Part shown: piece by piece, positions 1 to 10,900 of the stretch
Position numbering within the stretch: the stretch's first letter is position 1
How the letters are laid out: the number at the start of each line of letters is the position of its first letter
DNA from: Rhodovastum atsumiense
GTDB taxonomy: Bacteria > Pseudomonadota > Alphaproteobacteria > Acetobacterales > Acetobacteraceae
Direction: 5' to 3'
Assembly (NCBI RefSeq): GCF_937425535.1
Contig: NZ_OW485601.1
Location: 4,571,501 to 4,635,500, forward strand
Length of the DNA stretch: 64,000 nt
Translations under genes and position numbers: made by a program
The notes under the pieces: model-generated
What the model saw: the letters and a program-made list of their open reading frames with translations, nothing else
Told to the model about the DNA's origin: nothing
The model's database searches: none

Positions 1-323
1 GCCCGGTGATCGGCAACGGCGCGGCGACGCGCCTGCTGGACGGCAGCGGCCTGCCGCTGGGCATCACCCAGGACGCCCGCTACGAGACCCGCACCGCGTC
101 CTGGATGGCGGGGGAGGCGCTGCTGCTCTACAGCGACGCGCTGAGCGAGGCCGAGGCGCCGGGACAGGGCGGCAGCCTGCTCGGTGAGGAGGGGGCGCAG
201 TGCCTGTGCACCGAGGCGCTGCGCACCGGATCCGCCCCGCTGGCGCTGGAGCGGCTGGCCGGCGCGATCCGTGCCGATGCCGGGCTTGACGACGACCTGA
301 CCCTGGTCTGCGTGATGCGGTAG
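1..323 (+). CDS. SpoIIE/PP2C-type serine phosphatase, C-terminal fragment
   Basis: Partial gene entering from the left edge; only about the last 105 residues are present. The segment LLLYSDALSEA matches the conserved 'llLYTDGvtEa' strand of SpoIIE/RsbU phosphatase domains, and the terminal DDLTLVCVMR matches the metal-binding 'DDiTlvvlr' end of that fold. Such proteins dephosphorylate anti-anti-sigma (STAS) proteins or act as outputs of response regulators. The N-terminal domains lie outside the window, so the input signal is unknown. It ends 7 nt before the hybrid kinase that follows, suggesting co-transcription in one signalling operon. Family assignment is fairly safe; the specific partner is not visible. 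Confidence 0.8.
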   Translation, partial: PVIGNGAATRLLDGSGLPLGITQDARYETRTASWMAGEALLLYSDALSEAEAPGQGGSLLGEEGAQCLCTEALRTGSAPLALERLAGAIRADAGLDDDLTLVCVMR

Positions 324-330
324 CGCGGCG

Positions 331-3234
331 ATGCCGGGGCGCCGCCGCCGCCTTACCGCCCTGATGGCAGCGTTGCGCCGCCACTGCCCGCCGCCGGCCT
401 GGCTGCTGCTGGCCGGGCTGGCGCTGGCGCTGGTCTGGGGCGCGGCGGCGCTGCACCTGCGCCAGAGCCGGGCGGAGCTGGTGGCGGCGCAGCGGGAGGA
501 GCTGGCGACGCTGGCGCGCATCCTGGAACACCAGGTGCGCAGCGACATCGAGAACATCGACCGTACCATCCTGCTGCTGCGCTCGCTGCTGGAGAGCCAG
601 GGCGAGGGCTTCGACCTGGCGGGCTGGGCGCAGACCGCCTCCTTCCGCAACGAGCTGATCGTGCAGGTCGGCCTGATCGGTCCGGACGGGATGCTGCGCG
701 CGACCAATGTCGGCCGGTTCGGCGGCCGCATGGACCTGTCCGACCGCGAGCATTTCCGCGTGCATCTCGGCACCGAGCGCGACGAGCTGTTCATCAGCAA
801 GCCGGTGTTCGGCCGCGCCACCGGGCGATGGACGCTGCAGTTCACCCGACGTTTCAGCGCCCCCGGCGGCGGGTTCGGCGGCGTCATCGTCGTCTCGGTG
901 GACGTGGAAGCGTTGTCGCGCTTCTACGAGGCGGTCGGAACGGCGGACGGATCCTCCATCGTGCTGTTCGGCTTCGACGGCATCACCCGGGCCACCGGCC
1001 CGCACCTGGCCAGCCGCATCGGCCAGCCGGTTCAGCACCCGGAGATCGTGGCCCGCACCCAGGCGGAGGACGCCGGGACCATCGAAGGGATGATCCGCGG
1101 CGAGGCGAGCCTGCTGGCCTTCCGCCGCATCGCCGACCGGCCGCTCGGGGTCACGGTGCGGCGGGCGGAAGCGAAGGTGCTGCAGGATTTCCGCGAGCGG
1201 CAGGGCCTCGTGCTCGGCGGCGCCGGCGGGGTGAGCCTGCTGATCCTGGCCATCCTGATGGTCTCGCACGGGCTGCAGCGGCGTCAGCGGGAGGCCATGC
1301 GGATGCTCGACGCGATGCTGGTGACGACCAGCCAGGGCATGCAGATCACCGGGGCGGACGGGCGCGTGCTGGTCACCAATCGCCGCACGGCGGAGCTGCT
1401 GGGGTTGCCCGCGGAGCTGGCCGGGACGGACACGGACTGGGCGGAGTTGCGCGAATGGCTGGTGGCGCGCGGCGACGTCGACCTGGACCCGGAGTCCCCC
1501 CCGACGTCGATGGCCGACGCCATGACCGGCCAGGAACGGGCTGAGGAATACGCGCGGCCGGACGGCTCGGTGCTGAAGGTGCGTACCGTCCTTCTGCCGG
1601 AGGGCGGCATCGTCCGCATCTTCACCGACGTGACCAGCCGCCACCGCGCCGTGGTGGCGCTGGAAGCGGCGCGCGACGCCGCCGAGGCCGGGCTGCGCGC
1701 CCGTGCCAGCTTCCTGGCGACGATGAGCCACGAGATCCGCACCCCGATCAACGGGGTGATCGGGCTGGCGGAACTGCTGCAGGGCACGATGCTGGATGCG
1801 CAGCAATTGCTGTGGGTGGACCGGCTGCAGGCCTCGGCCGACCATCTGCTGCGGCTGGTTGACGACATCCTCGATTTCTCCCGCCTCGATGCCGGGCAGA
1901 TGCCGTTCGAATGCATCCCCTTCCGGCCGGATGCCGTGGCGGAGGGCACGTTCCGCATGCTGGAGGCGCGCGCGGCGGAAAAGGGGCTGGGCTGGACGCT
2001 GGAACTGCCGCCGGCCCCGCCGCCGGCGGTGCTCGGCGATCCCGGGCGGCTGCGCCAGGTGCTGCTGAACCTGCTCGGCAACGCCATCAAGTTCACCGCC
2101 TCGGGCGGCGTGACGCTCGGCCTCGCGCCGGCGGTGGTTGCCGACGGGCAGGCGGAACTGACGTTCACGGTGCGTGACAGCGGCATCGGCATCGCACCGG
2201 AGGCACTGCCCCTGCTGTTCCAGGAATTCTCCCAGGTGGACGGCTCGATCTCCCGCCGCTTCGGCGGCAGCGGGCTCGGTCTCGTCATCTGTGCCCGGCT
2301 GCTGGAGCGCATGGGCGGGGACATCGTCGTGGACAGCCGGCCCGGCGAGGGCAGTTGCTTCCGCGTCCGCCTGCGCCTGCCGCTTGCCCCGGACGCCAGG
2401 GCGAGCGAGGCAGCGGGGGCGGTGGTCGCCTCGCCGCTGCCTCCGCGACTGGCCGGGCTGCGCATCCTGCTGGCGGAGGACGACCAGACCAACCAGCTTG
2501 TCACCACCGCCATGCTCGATCGCCTGGGCCACAGGGTGGAAGTGGCCGCGGACGGGCACGCGGTGGTGGAGGCGATGCACCGCGGCGGCTTCGACCTGGT
2601 GCTGATGGACATGATGATGCCCGGCCTGGACGGGCTCGGCGCCACCCGCGCGATCCGCGCCATGCCGGGCGTTGCCGCGGGCCTGCCCATCATCGCCCTG
2701 ACTGCCAACGCCCTGCCGGGGGACCAGCAGCATTGCCGGGACGTCGGGATGGACGACTTCCTGGCCAAGCCGGTACGGCTGGCGGCGTTGCAGGCGATGC
2801 TGGCCCGGCACGCGCCCCGCCTGTCCGCCGGGCTGACGGATGGCGTGCCGGCGGATCCCGCCCCGTCCAAGGGCACGGCGCCGGCAGGAGAGGCGGCCGG
2901 CTTCGATCCCCGTCCCGTGCGCGAGATGATCGCGGAACTGGGCAAGGAAACCTATGCGATGATCCGCGACCAGTTCCTTGCCGAGATGGAGGCGCGGCTG
3001 ACGAAGATGACGGAGCTGCTCGATCGCGGCGAGCGCGAGGCGCTGCTGCGGGAGGCGCATTCGCTCAAGAGCGCGGCGGCGGCGTTCGGGCTGGTGGCGT
3101 TGTCACGCATGGCGGGCGAGACGGAGCGGGGCGCGACCGACGACGCGCCGGAGGTGACGGCCGCGCGGATCGCGCGGCTGCGCTCGCTGGCCGCTGCCTG
3201 CCCGCTGGCCGGGCTGTCCGGGGCCACGCCCTGA
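331..3234 (+). CDS. Hybrid sensor histidine kinase (cache-PAS-HisKA-HATPase-REC-HPt)
   Basis: A 967-aa inner-membrane phosphorelay kinase. Transmembrane segments at about residues 22-40 and 292-312 bracket a cache-like periplasmic sensor. A PAS-like region (about 320-440) follows, then HisKA with the phosphoacceptor H467 in FLATMSHEIRTP. The HATPase has LLNLLGNAIKFT, DSGIGI and GGSGLGL boxes. A REC domain carries phospho-Asp D760 (DLVLMDMMMPG), and a C-terminal HPt carries H910 (EAHSLKSAAAAFG). This is a complete four-step relay, so phosphate should pass to a separate response regulator. It starts 7 nt after the phosphatase gene, a plausible partner. ATG 331 is used; an in-frame ATG at 364 would trim 11 residues. 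No adjacent dedicated output regulator is seen. Confidence 0.93.
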   Translation: MPGRRRRLTALMAALRRHCPPPAWLLLAGLALALVWGAAALHLRQSRAELVAAQREELATLARILEHQVRSDIENIDRTILLLRSLLESQGEGFDLAGWAQTASFRNELIVQVGLIGPDGMLRATNVGRFGGRMDLSDREHFRVHLGTERDELFISKPVFGRATGRWTLQFTRRFSAPGGGFGGVIVVSVDVEALSRFYEAVGTADGSSIVLFGFDGITRATGPHLASRIGQPVQHPEIVARTQAEDAGTIEGMIRGEASLLAFRRIADRPLGVTVRRAEAKVLQDFRERQGLVLGGAGGVSLLILAILMVSHGLQRRQREAMRMLDAMLVTTSQGMQITGADGRVLVTNRRTAELLGLPAELAGTDTDWAELREWLVARGDVDLDPESPPTSMADAMTGQERAEEYARPDGSVLKVRTVLLPEGGIVRIFTDVTSRHRAVVALEAARDAAEAGLRARASFLATMSHEIRTPINGVIGLAELLQGTMLDAQQLLWVDRLQASADHLLRLVDDILDFSRLDAGQMPFECIPFRPDAVAEGTFRMLEARAAEKGLGWTLELPPAPPPAVLGDPGRLRQVLLNLLGNAIKFTASGGVTLGLAPAVVADGQAELTFTVRDSGIGIAPEALPLLFQEFSQVDGSISRRFGGSGLGLVICARLLERMGGDIVVDSRPGEGSCFRVRLRLPLAPDARASEAAGAVVASPLPPRLAGLRILLAEDDQTNQLVTTAMLDRLGHRVEVAADGHAVVEAMHRGGFDLVLMDMMMPGLDGLGATRAIRAMPGVAAGLPIIALTANALPGDQQHCRDVGMDDFLAKPVRLAALQAMLARHAPRLSAGLTDGVPADPAPSKGTAPAGEAAGFDPRPVREMIAELGKETYAMIRDQFLAEMEARLTKMTELLDRGEREALLREAHSLKSAAAAFGLVALSRMAGETERGATDDAPEVTAARIARLRSLAAACPLAGLSGATP

Positions 3235-3464
3235 CACTAAAATAATTCTGGGTTTGGACAACGTGATATTTGAAATGCCGTCCGTTATTCAGTAACGGCA
3301 TACGCCTTTTGCGTGTGCATGCTGAGATTTTCTTCTCTTTCACGTTGAAGAAGTATTAGAATTCTCCATCCTTCGGGCGCATGGGCTACCGGGGCCCGAT
3401 ACCTCCACCGGATTTCACCCGAAGCAAATGACCGATTGTGCAGGCATCGGTCCCAGGAGAATCC
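3235..3464. promoter_or_regulatory. AT-rich intergenic region upstream of the chemoreceptor gene
   Basis: About 230 bp, noticeably richer in A+T than the flanking genes, so it probably holds the chemoreceptor promoter. A small stem-loop (CCGTTA, 5-nt loop, TAACGG, 3282-3298) lies near its left side and could terminate the upstream kinase transcript. No convincing -35/-10 pair was identified. Confidence 0.4.
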
Positions 3465-5894
3465 ATGTTTGCTTTCGTGAAAGCGCTCGGGATCAAGCTC
3501 AAGATCATCGCCGGCTTTGCCGTGGTGCTGGTGTTGCTGGTTGCCGTGTCGGGACTTGCCGCGCGCGGGTTTTCCCAGGTCAAGGATCAGTTCGAGGTCT
3601 ACCGCCAGCGGGTCAGGGTCGTGGCCATCGCCCGCCGGCTCGACCGCGATGCGGTCGAGCTGCGCCGGTTCGTCCGCGAATACGCCCTGACGGGCATCGA
3701 GGCCGACGCGGACCGGAGCGAGCAGATCGCCCAGTCCATGCGCGGCCAGATCCGCGACGCCCTGGAGGTGATCCGCAGCCCCGAACGCCTGCAGCGCACG
3801 CGCGACCTCTCCGAGCGCTTCGAAGCCTATATGCGGAACTTCGACACCATCCGCCGCCAGCGGCGCGAGCAGGACCGGCTGGTCGCGGAGGTGCTGGACC
3901 CGACCGGCGGCCGGTTCTCCGCCCAGGCGGCGGCGCTGCGCGAGGCCGCCGTGGCGAGCAACGACCCCGCTTTGGTCGCCAGCGCGGTCGCCATCGCCGA
4001 GCACGGGCTGCTGGCCCGGCTCTATGCCAACCAGATGATCGGCCGGCGCGATGCCGGCTTCGTTCCCAAGGCCCGGCAGGAATTCGCCGGCTTGCGCGGG
4101 ATGCTCGATCGGCTCGGGCACCGGGCCAAAGGCGGGGCGCTGGCCGGGCCGTTCGGCGACGTGGCCACGCTGGCGCCCAGCTACGAGTCCGCCTTCGAGC
4201 GTGTCGCCACGCTGGCGACCTCCACCTTCGACCTTGTCAAGGCAAGTGCCGAGGTCGCAGCGCGGTTCAGCGAGGATACCACCTTCATCCGCGACAGCGG
4301 GGTCGAGGACGAGCACGCAATCGAGATCCAGGCCTTCGAGACCATCAGCTCTGTCCAGCAACTGTCGCTGTGGCTCGCCGTGGCCGGGATCGCACTCGGC
4401 ACCGCCTGCGCCTGGTGGATCGGCGGCCTGATCGCGCGGCCGGTGGTGGGCATGACCAAAGCCATGCGGCACCTGGCCAACGGTGACACCTCGGTGGAGA
4501 TCCCGGGGCAGGGCAGCGGCGACGAGATCGGCGAGATGGCCAAGGCCATGGCCGTATTCAAGGAGCAGATCATCGCCAACGAGCGCATGCGCGCCGAGCA
4601 GGAGGCGCAGAAGCGCCGGGCCGCCGAGGAGCGGCGGCTGGCCCTGCGCAAGATGGCCGACAGTTTCGAATCCCAGGTCGGTTCGGTGATCGAGGGGGTG
4701 ACGTCGGCGACGGTCGAGCTGCAGGCGTCTTCGAAGCAGATGGCCGCCACCGCGGACGCAACCAGCCGGCAGGCAACCGCGGTGGCCGGCGCCGCACGGG
4801 ATGCTTCGGCCAACGTGCAGACGGTCGCCGCTGCCACGGAGGAACTGGCGTCCTCGATCCGCGAGATCACCGGCCAGGTGGACCGCACGCAGGTGGTGGC
4901 ACGCCGCGCCGACGACGCCGCGAAGACCACCAGCGAGATGATCCGCAAGCTGTCCGAAAACGTCACCAGCATCGGCGAGATCGTCGCGCTGATCAACAAC
5001 ATCGCCTCGCAGACCAACCTGCTGGCGCTGAATGCCACCATCGAGGCGGCGCGTGCGGGCGAGGCCGGGCGCGGCTTCGCCGTGGTGGCGAGCGAGGTGA
5101 AGGGGTTGGCCGGCCAGACCGCCCGGGCCACCGACGAGATCGCCACCAAGATCGCGCTGGTGCAGAGCGGCACCGCCGACGCGGTGAAGGCGATCGGTTC
5201 CATCACCGGGGTGATCGGCGAAATGAGCGAGATCAGCGGCTCGGTGGCGGCGGCGGTGCAGGAGCAGACGGCGGCGACCGGCGAGATCGCGCGCAATGTC
5301 GAGCAGGCCGCCGGCGGCACCCAGGTGGTCTCGCACAGCATCGGCGATGTCGAGGTGGCGGCGCGGGAGACCGGCGGCGCGGCCGGGCAGATCGACGGCG
5401 CGGCGAGCGAGCTGGCGCAGCTCGCCGTGCGGCTGAAGAGCGAGGTGACGCGCTTCCTCGATCAGGTCCGGTCCGACAAGGACAAGCTGCGGCTGGCCAA
5501 CTGGGACGACACCCTGTTGGTGGGCGATCGCGAGGTGGACCGGCACCATCGCGAGATCCTTGAGCAGATGAACAGCTACTTCACCCGGATGATCGACGGC
5601 GAGGGCGGCGCCGGCGCGATGGAGATGCTGCAGGTGCTGGATTCCTCGATGCGGCAGCACTTCACCCAGGAAGAGGCGCTGATGGCGCGGGTCGGCTATC
5701 CGGGCCTGGTGGAACATCGCGCGGTCCACGAGCGCTTCCTGCGTGACCTGGCCGCGCGCGGGGAGGCGCTGCGGAGCGGACGGCCGGAAGCAGGCAGCGC
5801 CTTCTTCGAATTCGCCGCCGGATGGTTCAAGGAGCATATCCAGAAGCAGGACAAGGCCATCGGCGAGTACATGCGCCAGAAGCGCGCGGCCTGA
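3465..5894 (+). CDS. Methyl-accepting chemotaxis protein with C-terminal bacteriohemerythrin domain
   Basis: An 809-aa chemoreceptor. One TM segment lies near residues 9-30; a helical periplasmic sensor (four-helix-bundle type) follows, then a second TM near 300-320 and a HAMP domain. The MCP signalling hairpin contains [25 protein letters not shown]. The last ~135 residues form a hemerythrin: the series [20 protein letters not shown] and HIQKQDKA supplies the His/Glu/Asp set of a di-iron O2 site. The fusion suggests sensing of O2 or another di-iron ligand, with output to CheA/CheW for aero- or energy taxis. ATG 3465 is chosen because AGGAGA (3455-3460) sits just upstream; an upstream in-frame ATG at 3438 lacks a comparable site. 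No che genes are nearby, so it should feed a chemosensory system elsewhere. Confidence 0.93.
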   Translation: MFAFVKALGIKLKIIAGFAVVLVLLVAVSGLAARGFSQVKDQFEVYRQRVRVVAIARRLDRDAVELRRFVREYALTGIEADADRSEQIAQSMRGQIRDALEVIRSPERLQRTRDLSERFEAYMRNFDTIRRQRREQDRLVAEVLDPTGGRFSAQAAALREAAVASNDPALVASAVAIAEHGLLARLYANQMIGRRDAGFVPKARQEFAGLRGMLDRLGHRAKGGALAGPFGDVATLAPSYESAFERVATLATSTFDLVKASAEVAARFSEDTTFIRDSGVEDEHAIEIQAFETISSVQQLSLWLAVAGIALGTACAWWIGGLIARPVVGMTKAMRHLANGDTSVEIPGQGSGDEIGEMAKAMAVFKEQIIANERMRAEQEAQKRRAAEERRLALRKMADSFESQVGSVIEGVTSATVELQASSKQMAATADATSRQATAVAGAARDASANVQTVAAATEELASSIREITGQVDRTQVVARRADDAAKTTSEMIRKLSENVTSIGEIVALINNIASQTNLLALNATIEAARAGEAGRGFAVVASEVKGLAGQTARATDEIATKIALVQSGTADAVKAIGSITGVIGEMSEISGSVAAAVQEQTAATGEIARNVEQAAGGTQVVSHSIGDVEVAARETGGAAGQIDGAASELAQLAVRLKSEVTRFLDQVRSDKDKLRLANWDDTLLVGDREVDRHHREILEQMNSYFTRMIDGEGGAGAMEMLQVLDSSMRQHFTQEEALMARVGYPGLVEHRAVHERFLRDLAARGEALRSGRPEAGSAFFEFAAGWFKEHIQKQDKAIGEYMRQKRAA

Positions 5895-6010
5895 GAGGGC
5901 GACGCCGCGACCTGTGTCTTGGGTTCGTGGATGTATGCGATAGTGTGCGATGCTTCACACGGGCGGGCGGGATGGGTCGGATCCCGCCCCGCAACCAGGA
6001 GTGAAGGATC

Positions 6011-6445
6011 ATGCCGCAGACGAATGCCCGGCCGGCGACATCGCCGCGTCCGGACGAGGTCATCACGCCGAACCAGTTCAATCTGTCAGGGGGGGGGCTG
6101 CGCGTCCTGTACAGCACGTCCGGCTTCGACGGCCGGCCGCACTTCACCTATGCGGACGGCCGCCGCACGCTGAGCTTCACCGGCAACCAGATCGACGTCA
6201 CCGAGACCCCGGGCCTGGGCACGGTGGTGAGTGTGCTCACCCAGCCGAACTTCGACCTGGGATCGATCCATTTCAACCTGCTGCTGCCGCATGTGCAGAT
6301 GACGCCGCCGTACGGGCCGGTGCGGATCAGCACGGAGGGGATCAGCCGCAACGACGGCCTGACGTTCAGCCTGCCGCACTCCAGGCAGCTTGATTCCTAC
6401 ACGGTGATTCCGCTGCACGGGACCGCGTCGCACGTGGTGTTCTGA
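6011..6445 (+). CDS. Hypothetical protein, beta-rich, 144 aa
   Basis: Not recognised. It has an ATG start with an AAGGATC ribosome site and high G/C at third positions, so it looks coding. The protein has no signal peptide, TM segment or cysteine. It is rich in alternating hydrophobic/polar strands (for example LRVLYSTSGFDGRPHFTYADG), suggesting a small beta-sandwich. It stands alone: 116 bp after the chemoreceptor and convergent with the efflux operon, with a palindromic repeat between. No function is proposed. Confidence 0.7.
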   Translation: MPQTNARPATSPRPDEVITPNQFNLSGGGLRVLYSTSGFDGRPHFTYADGRRTLSFTGNQIDVTETPGLGTVVSVLTQPNFDLGSIHFNLLLPHVQMTPPYGPVRISTEGISRNDGLTFSLPHSRQLDSYTVIPLHGTASHVVF

Positions 6446-6451
6446 GTCCCG

Positions 6452-6520
6452 CCGCGCAGCGAGACTGGGGTGCAGGGGCCTTGTGGCCCCTGCCGGGTCG
6501 AGGGCGGAGCCCTCGTCTTT
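6452..6520 (+). repeat. Dispersed palindromic repeat, family 1 (copy A)
   Basis: Contains CCGCGCAGCG, then a 9-bp stem (GCAGGGGCC / GGCCCCTGC, 6472-6493, loop TTGT), then a 7-bp stem (CGAGGGC / GCCCTCG, 6499-6515) followed by TCTTT. Related sequences recur in this window at 30802-30976, 46374-46440 and 48061-48132, all in the same orientation. Here it lies between convergent genes and reaches the stop codon of the efflux lipoprotein gene, so it may also act as a bidirectional terminator. Confidence 0.8.
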
Positions 6521-7961
6521 ACTTCTGCGACTTCTGCTCTGCGAGCACGGTGCGTTCCTGCCAGCCGCCGCCAAGTGTCTTGTAGAGCGTGACGAGATTC
6601 TGCAGTCGCTGCGATTGCATCGTGATCAGTGACTGCTGGGCGGAATAGAGCGAGCGCTGGGAATCGAGCTGGGTGAGGTAGGTATCAACCCCGGCACGGA
6701 CCCGCATCTCGGAAAGCCGGTAGGCATCGGCATAGGCGGCGACCAGGGCTTGCTGGGCCTGGATCTGCTGGTCGTAGGTGCCGCGGGCGGCGAGCGCGTC
6801 GGCGACTTCGCTGAAGGCGGTCTGGATCGCCTTCTCGTACTGGGCGACGTTGATGTCCTTCTGCAGCTTCGCGTAGTCCAGATTGGCCGTGTTGGCCCCG
6901 CCGGTGAAGATCGGCAGGGTGATCTGGGGCGCGAAGCTCCAGGCGCCGGTGCCGCCCTGGAACAGCTTCGACAGTTGCAGGCTGGAGGTTCCGCCTGAGG
7001 CGGTCAGCGAGATGCTGGGGAAGAAGGCGGCGCGGGCGGCGCCGATGCTGGCATTCGCGGCCTTCAGGTTGTGTTCCGCCGCCAGCACGTCCGGGCGGCG
7101 CAGCAGCATCTCGGAGGGCAGGCCGGAGGGGAGTTCCGTCAGCAGGCGGGTGGCCTGCAGCGGGCGCGAGCGCAGGGTTTCTTCCGGGATCGGGCCGGCG
7201 ACCAGCAGTTCCAGGGCATTGCGGTCCTGGGCCAACTGGCGCGTGTAGAGCGCGAGATTGGCGCGTGCGGTTTCCACCGAGGTCTGGGCCTGGCGCAGCG
7301 CCAGCGTGGTGGCGGTGCCCTGGTCGTAGGTCTGCTGGGTCAGGCGATAGGATCGTTCCTGGCTTTCGAGCGTCTTGCGGGTGAGGTCGAGCAGTTCCTG
7401 GTCGGCGAGCCAGATCAGGTAGGCGTTGGCGACCTGCGCCACCAGGCTGAGCTGGGTGGAGCGGCGGGTTTCCTCCAGACCAAGGTAGGTTTCGAAGGCC
7501 TGGCGGGTCAGGCTGCGGACGCGGCCGAACAGGTCGAGCTCGAAGGCAGTGGTGCCGATGCCCGCGCTGAAGCTACGGGTGGTGACATTGTTGGGGGCGG
7601 AGCTGTACGGCGCCAGCGAGGCGGATTCCGAGGCGGTGGCGTTGACCGTGGGGAACAGGGCTGAGCGCTGGACCCGCACCTGGGTCTCCTGCGCCGCCAC
7701 GTTCAGGATGGCGACGCGCAGGTCGCGATTGTTCTGCAGGGCCAGGGTGATCAGTTTCTGCAACGCCGGGTCGGCGAAGAAGTCGCGCCAGCCGATCGCA
7801 TCGGGGGCGGGTGCGTCGGCGGCCGGGATCCCCAGGGCCGGATAGGCGGGACCGGTGGGCCAGGCGGTGGGGATCGGGGCGGCGGGGCGTTCATAGGTGG
7901 GGTCGAGGCTGCAGCCGGCGAGGGCCACGGCCAGGGGCAGGACGAAGGTTCGGAGTTGCAT
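6519..7961 (-). CDS. RND efflux outer-membrane lipoprotein (NodT/OprM family)
   Basis: A 480-aa TolC-like exit duct. The N-terminus is a lipoprotein signal with lipobox LAGC (Cys at about residue 16), followed by SLDPTYERP, typical of the OprM/NodT family. Long alternating helical stretches with repeated [19 protein letters not shown]-like segments form the periplasmic alpha-barrel in two tandem OEP repeats. It begins 4 nt after the RND pump stop codon and is the last gene of the operon adaptor-pump-duct. The trimer would connect the pump to the outside. Length and order are normal for the family; substrates cannot be read from sequence. Confidence 0.94.
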   Translation of the reverse strand: MQLRTFVLPLAVALAGCSLDPTYERPAAPIPTAWPTGPAYPALGIPAADAPAPDAIGWRDFFADPALQKLITLALQNNRDLRVAILNVAAQETQVRVQRSALFPTVNATASESASLAPYSSAPNNVTTRSFSAGIGTTAFELDLFGRVRSLTRQAFETYLGLEETRRSTQLSLVAQVANAYLIWLADQELLDLTRKTLESQERSYRLTQQTYDQGTATTLALRQAQTSVETARANLALYTRQLAQDRNALELLVAGPIPEETLRSRPLQATRLLTELPSGLPSEMLLRRPDVLAAEHNLKAANASIGAARAAFFPSISLTASGGTSSLQLSKLFQGGTGAWSFAPQITLPIFTGGANTANLDYAKLQKDINVAQYEKAIQTAFSEVADALAARGTYDQQIQAQQALVAAYADAYRLSEMRVRAGVDTYLTQLDSQRSLYSAQQSLITMQSQRLQNLVTLYKTLGGGWQERTVLAEQKSQK

Positions 7962-7964
7962 GGA

Positions 7965-10900
7965 TCACTGCCCCAGGGCCGGATGAGCCGCGCTGTCCTG
8001 TGGCTGCGCGGCGGGCCTGGTGCGGAAAAGTTTCAGCACCAGGACGAAAAAGAGCGGCACGAAAAGGATGGCGAGCAGGGTGCCGGCGAGCATGCCGCCG
8101 ATCACGCCGGTGCCGATGGCGTTCTGCCCGCCCGAGCCGGCGCCGTTGGAGATCGCCAGCGGCAGCACGCCGAGCATGAAGGCCAGCGAGGTCATCAGGA
8201 TCGGGCGCAGGCGCTGGCGGGCCGCCTCCAGCGTGGCGGCGACCAGATCCTCGCCGCGGTCGAAGCCGGCCTTGGCGAACTCGACGATCAGGATGGCGTT
8301 CTTCGCGGTCAGGCCGATGGTGGTGAGCAGCGAGACCTGGAAATAGATGTCGTTCTCCAGGCCGCGGCTCCAGGTGGCCAGCACCGCGCCGGCGACGCCG
8401 AGCGGAGCGGCGAGCAGCACCGCCACCGGGATCGCCCAGCTTTCATAGAGCGCGGCGAGGCAGAGAAAGACCACCAGCAGCGACAGCGCGTAGAGGGCAA
8501 ACGTCTTCGAGCCCGCCTGCTGTTCCTCGTAGGACAGGCCGGTCCATTCGTAGCCGATGCCGGTGGGCAGGCGCGATGCCAGCCGTTCCATCTCGGCCAT
8601 GGCGGTGCCGGTGCTCTGGCCCGGGGCCGGGGTGCCGAGGATCTCCATCGAGGGGACGCCGTTGTAGCGTTCCAGCTTCGGCGAGCCATGGCCCCAGCGC
8701 GCGGTGGCGAAGGCGGAGAACGGCACCATCTGCCCGCTGCTGTTGCGGACATACCATTTGTCGAGGTCGGAGGGCTGCATGCGCGCGGAGATGTCGCCCT
8801 GGACGTAGACGCGCTTGATGCGGCCGCGATCGAGGAAGTCGTTGACGTAGGTGGAGGCGAGCGCGGCCGAGACCGTGTTGTTGATATCGGAGACGGTCAG
8901 GCCCTGGGCGGAGGCGCGTTCCCAGTCGATCACCAGCCGGTACTGCGGCTCGTCATCCAGGCCGTTGGGACGGACGGCGGCCAGCAGGGGGTTTTGCGCC
9001 GCCATGCCGAGCAACTGGTTGCGCGCGGACATCAGCGTGTCGTGGCCGAGCCCGGCCTGGTCCACCAACTGGAAGTCGAAGCCGGTGGCATTGCCCAGTT
9101 CGATGATGGGCGGTGGGGGGAAGGCGAAGATCATGGCGTCCCGGTAGCCGCCGAAGCGGCGCATGAAGCGCCCGGCCAGGGCGTTCACGCTCTGCTGCGG
9201 CGTGCTGCGCTCTTTCCAGTCCTTCAGGCTGATGAAGGCGATGCCGGCGTTCTGGCCACGGCCGCCGAAGCTGAAGCCGGCGACGGTCAGCACGGATTTG
9301 ACGGTGCTGGCTTCCTCGTGCAGCAGGTAGTTGGAGACTTCTTCCAGGGCGCGGTTGGTGCGGCCGGCGGCGGCGCCCGGCGGGGCGGTGACCTGGACGA
9401 ACATCATCCCCTGGTCCTCGTTGGGCAGGAACGAGGTGGGCAGGCGCAGGAACAGGAAGACCATGCCGCCGACCACCAGCCCGTAGACCACCAGCCAGCG
9501 CAGCCGGCGGTTGAGCATGTGCCGCACGCCGCCGCCATAGACCTGGGTGCCGCCGGCCAGGAAACGGTTGAACCAGCCGAACAGGCCGCGCTTCGGCCCG
9601 TGGCCGTGCTTCGGCGCCTTGAGAAGGGTGGCGCAGAGGGCGGGGGTGAAGATCAGGGCGGTCAGCACCGACAGCGCCATGGCACTGACGATGGTGATCG
9701 AGAATTGCCGGTAGATGACGCCCGAGGAACCGCCCAGGAAGGCCATCGGCAGGAACACCGCCGAGAGCACCAGGGCGATGCCGACCAGCGCGCCGCTGAT
9801 CTGGTCCATGGACCGGCGGGTCGCCTCCAGCGGCGACAGCTTGTCTTCCTCCATCACCCGTTCGACGTTCTCGACCACGACGATGGCATCGTCCACCAGC
9901 AGGCCGATCGCCAGCACCATGGCGAACATGGTGAGCGTGTTGATGGTGAAGCCGACCGCCCAGAGCACCCCGAAGGTGCCGAGCAGCACCACCGGCACCG
10001 CCAGCGTCGGGATCAGCGTCGCGCGGAAATTCTGGAGGAAAAGGTACATCACCAGGAAGACGAGCAGGATCGCCTCGAACAGGGTGCGGACCACTTCCTC
10101 GATGGAGAGGCTGACGAAGGGGGTGGTGTCGTAGGGGTAGACCACCTCCAGCCCTTGCGGGTAGCTCGGCCGCAGGCGCTCCAGCGTGGCGCGGACATTG
10201 GCCGCGGCCTGCAGCGCGTTGGCGCCGCTGGCCAGCTTGACCGCCAGCGCCGAGGACGGCTGGCCGTTGTAGACAGAGGTGGTGCTGTAGCTCTCGCTGC
10301 CGAGTTCGATGCGCGCCACGTCGCGCAGGCGCACCTGCGAGCCGTTGGCGTTCACCTTGAGCAGGATGGCACCGAATTCCCCGGGGGTCTGCAGGTAGGA
10401 CGGCCCGATGATGGTGGCATTCAGCTGCTGCCCGTCCTGTTGCGGCAGGGCGCCGAGCTCGCCCGAGGCGATCTGCACGTTCTGCGCCGCGATCGCCGTG
10501 GTGACGTCGCTGGTGGTGAGGGCGTAGTTGTTCAGCTTGACCGGATCGAGCCAGATGCGCATGGCCCGCTGCGCGCCGAACAACTGGTAGTCGCCCACGC
10601 CCGGGGTACGGCTGAGCGGGTCCTGGATGTAGGAAGCGATGTAGTCGGCGATGGCATTGCCGTCCATGCTGCCATCTTTGGAAATGAAGCCGATCACCAT
10701 CAGGAAGTTGGTGGTGGCCTTGGCGACGCGGATGCCCTGCTGCTGCACCGCCTGGGGCAGGCGGGGCTGGGCGAGCGAGAGCTTGTTCTGCACCTGCACC
10801 TGGGCCGTGTCCGGGTCGGTGCCCTGGGCAAAGCTCAGGTTGATGCTGATGCTGCCGTCCTTGTTGCTCTGCGATGAGAAGTAGAGCAGCCCGTCAAGGC

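Noticed and set aside
64-3060. Very long open frame (998 codons) antisense to the first hybrid kinase
   Set aside because: Shadow of a GC-rich coding strand: His/Arg/Gln-rich composition, no domain, and the sense frame has full kinase motifs.
3285-5837. 850-codon frame antisense to the chemoreceptor
   Set aside because: No recognisable protein; it opposes a gene with intact MCP and hemerythrin motifs.
7956-10877. Long plus-strand frame (973 codons) opposite the RND pump
   Set aside because: Composition (His, Gly, Arg, Gln runs) is typical of antisense frames; the minus strand encodes a complete AcrB-like pump.
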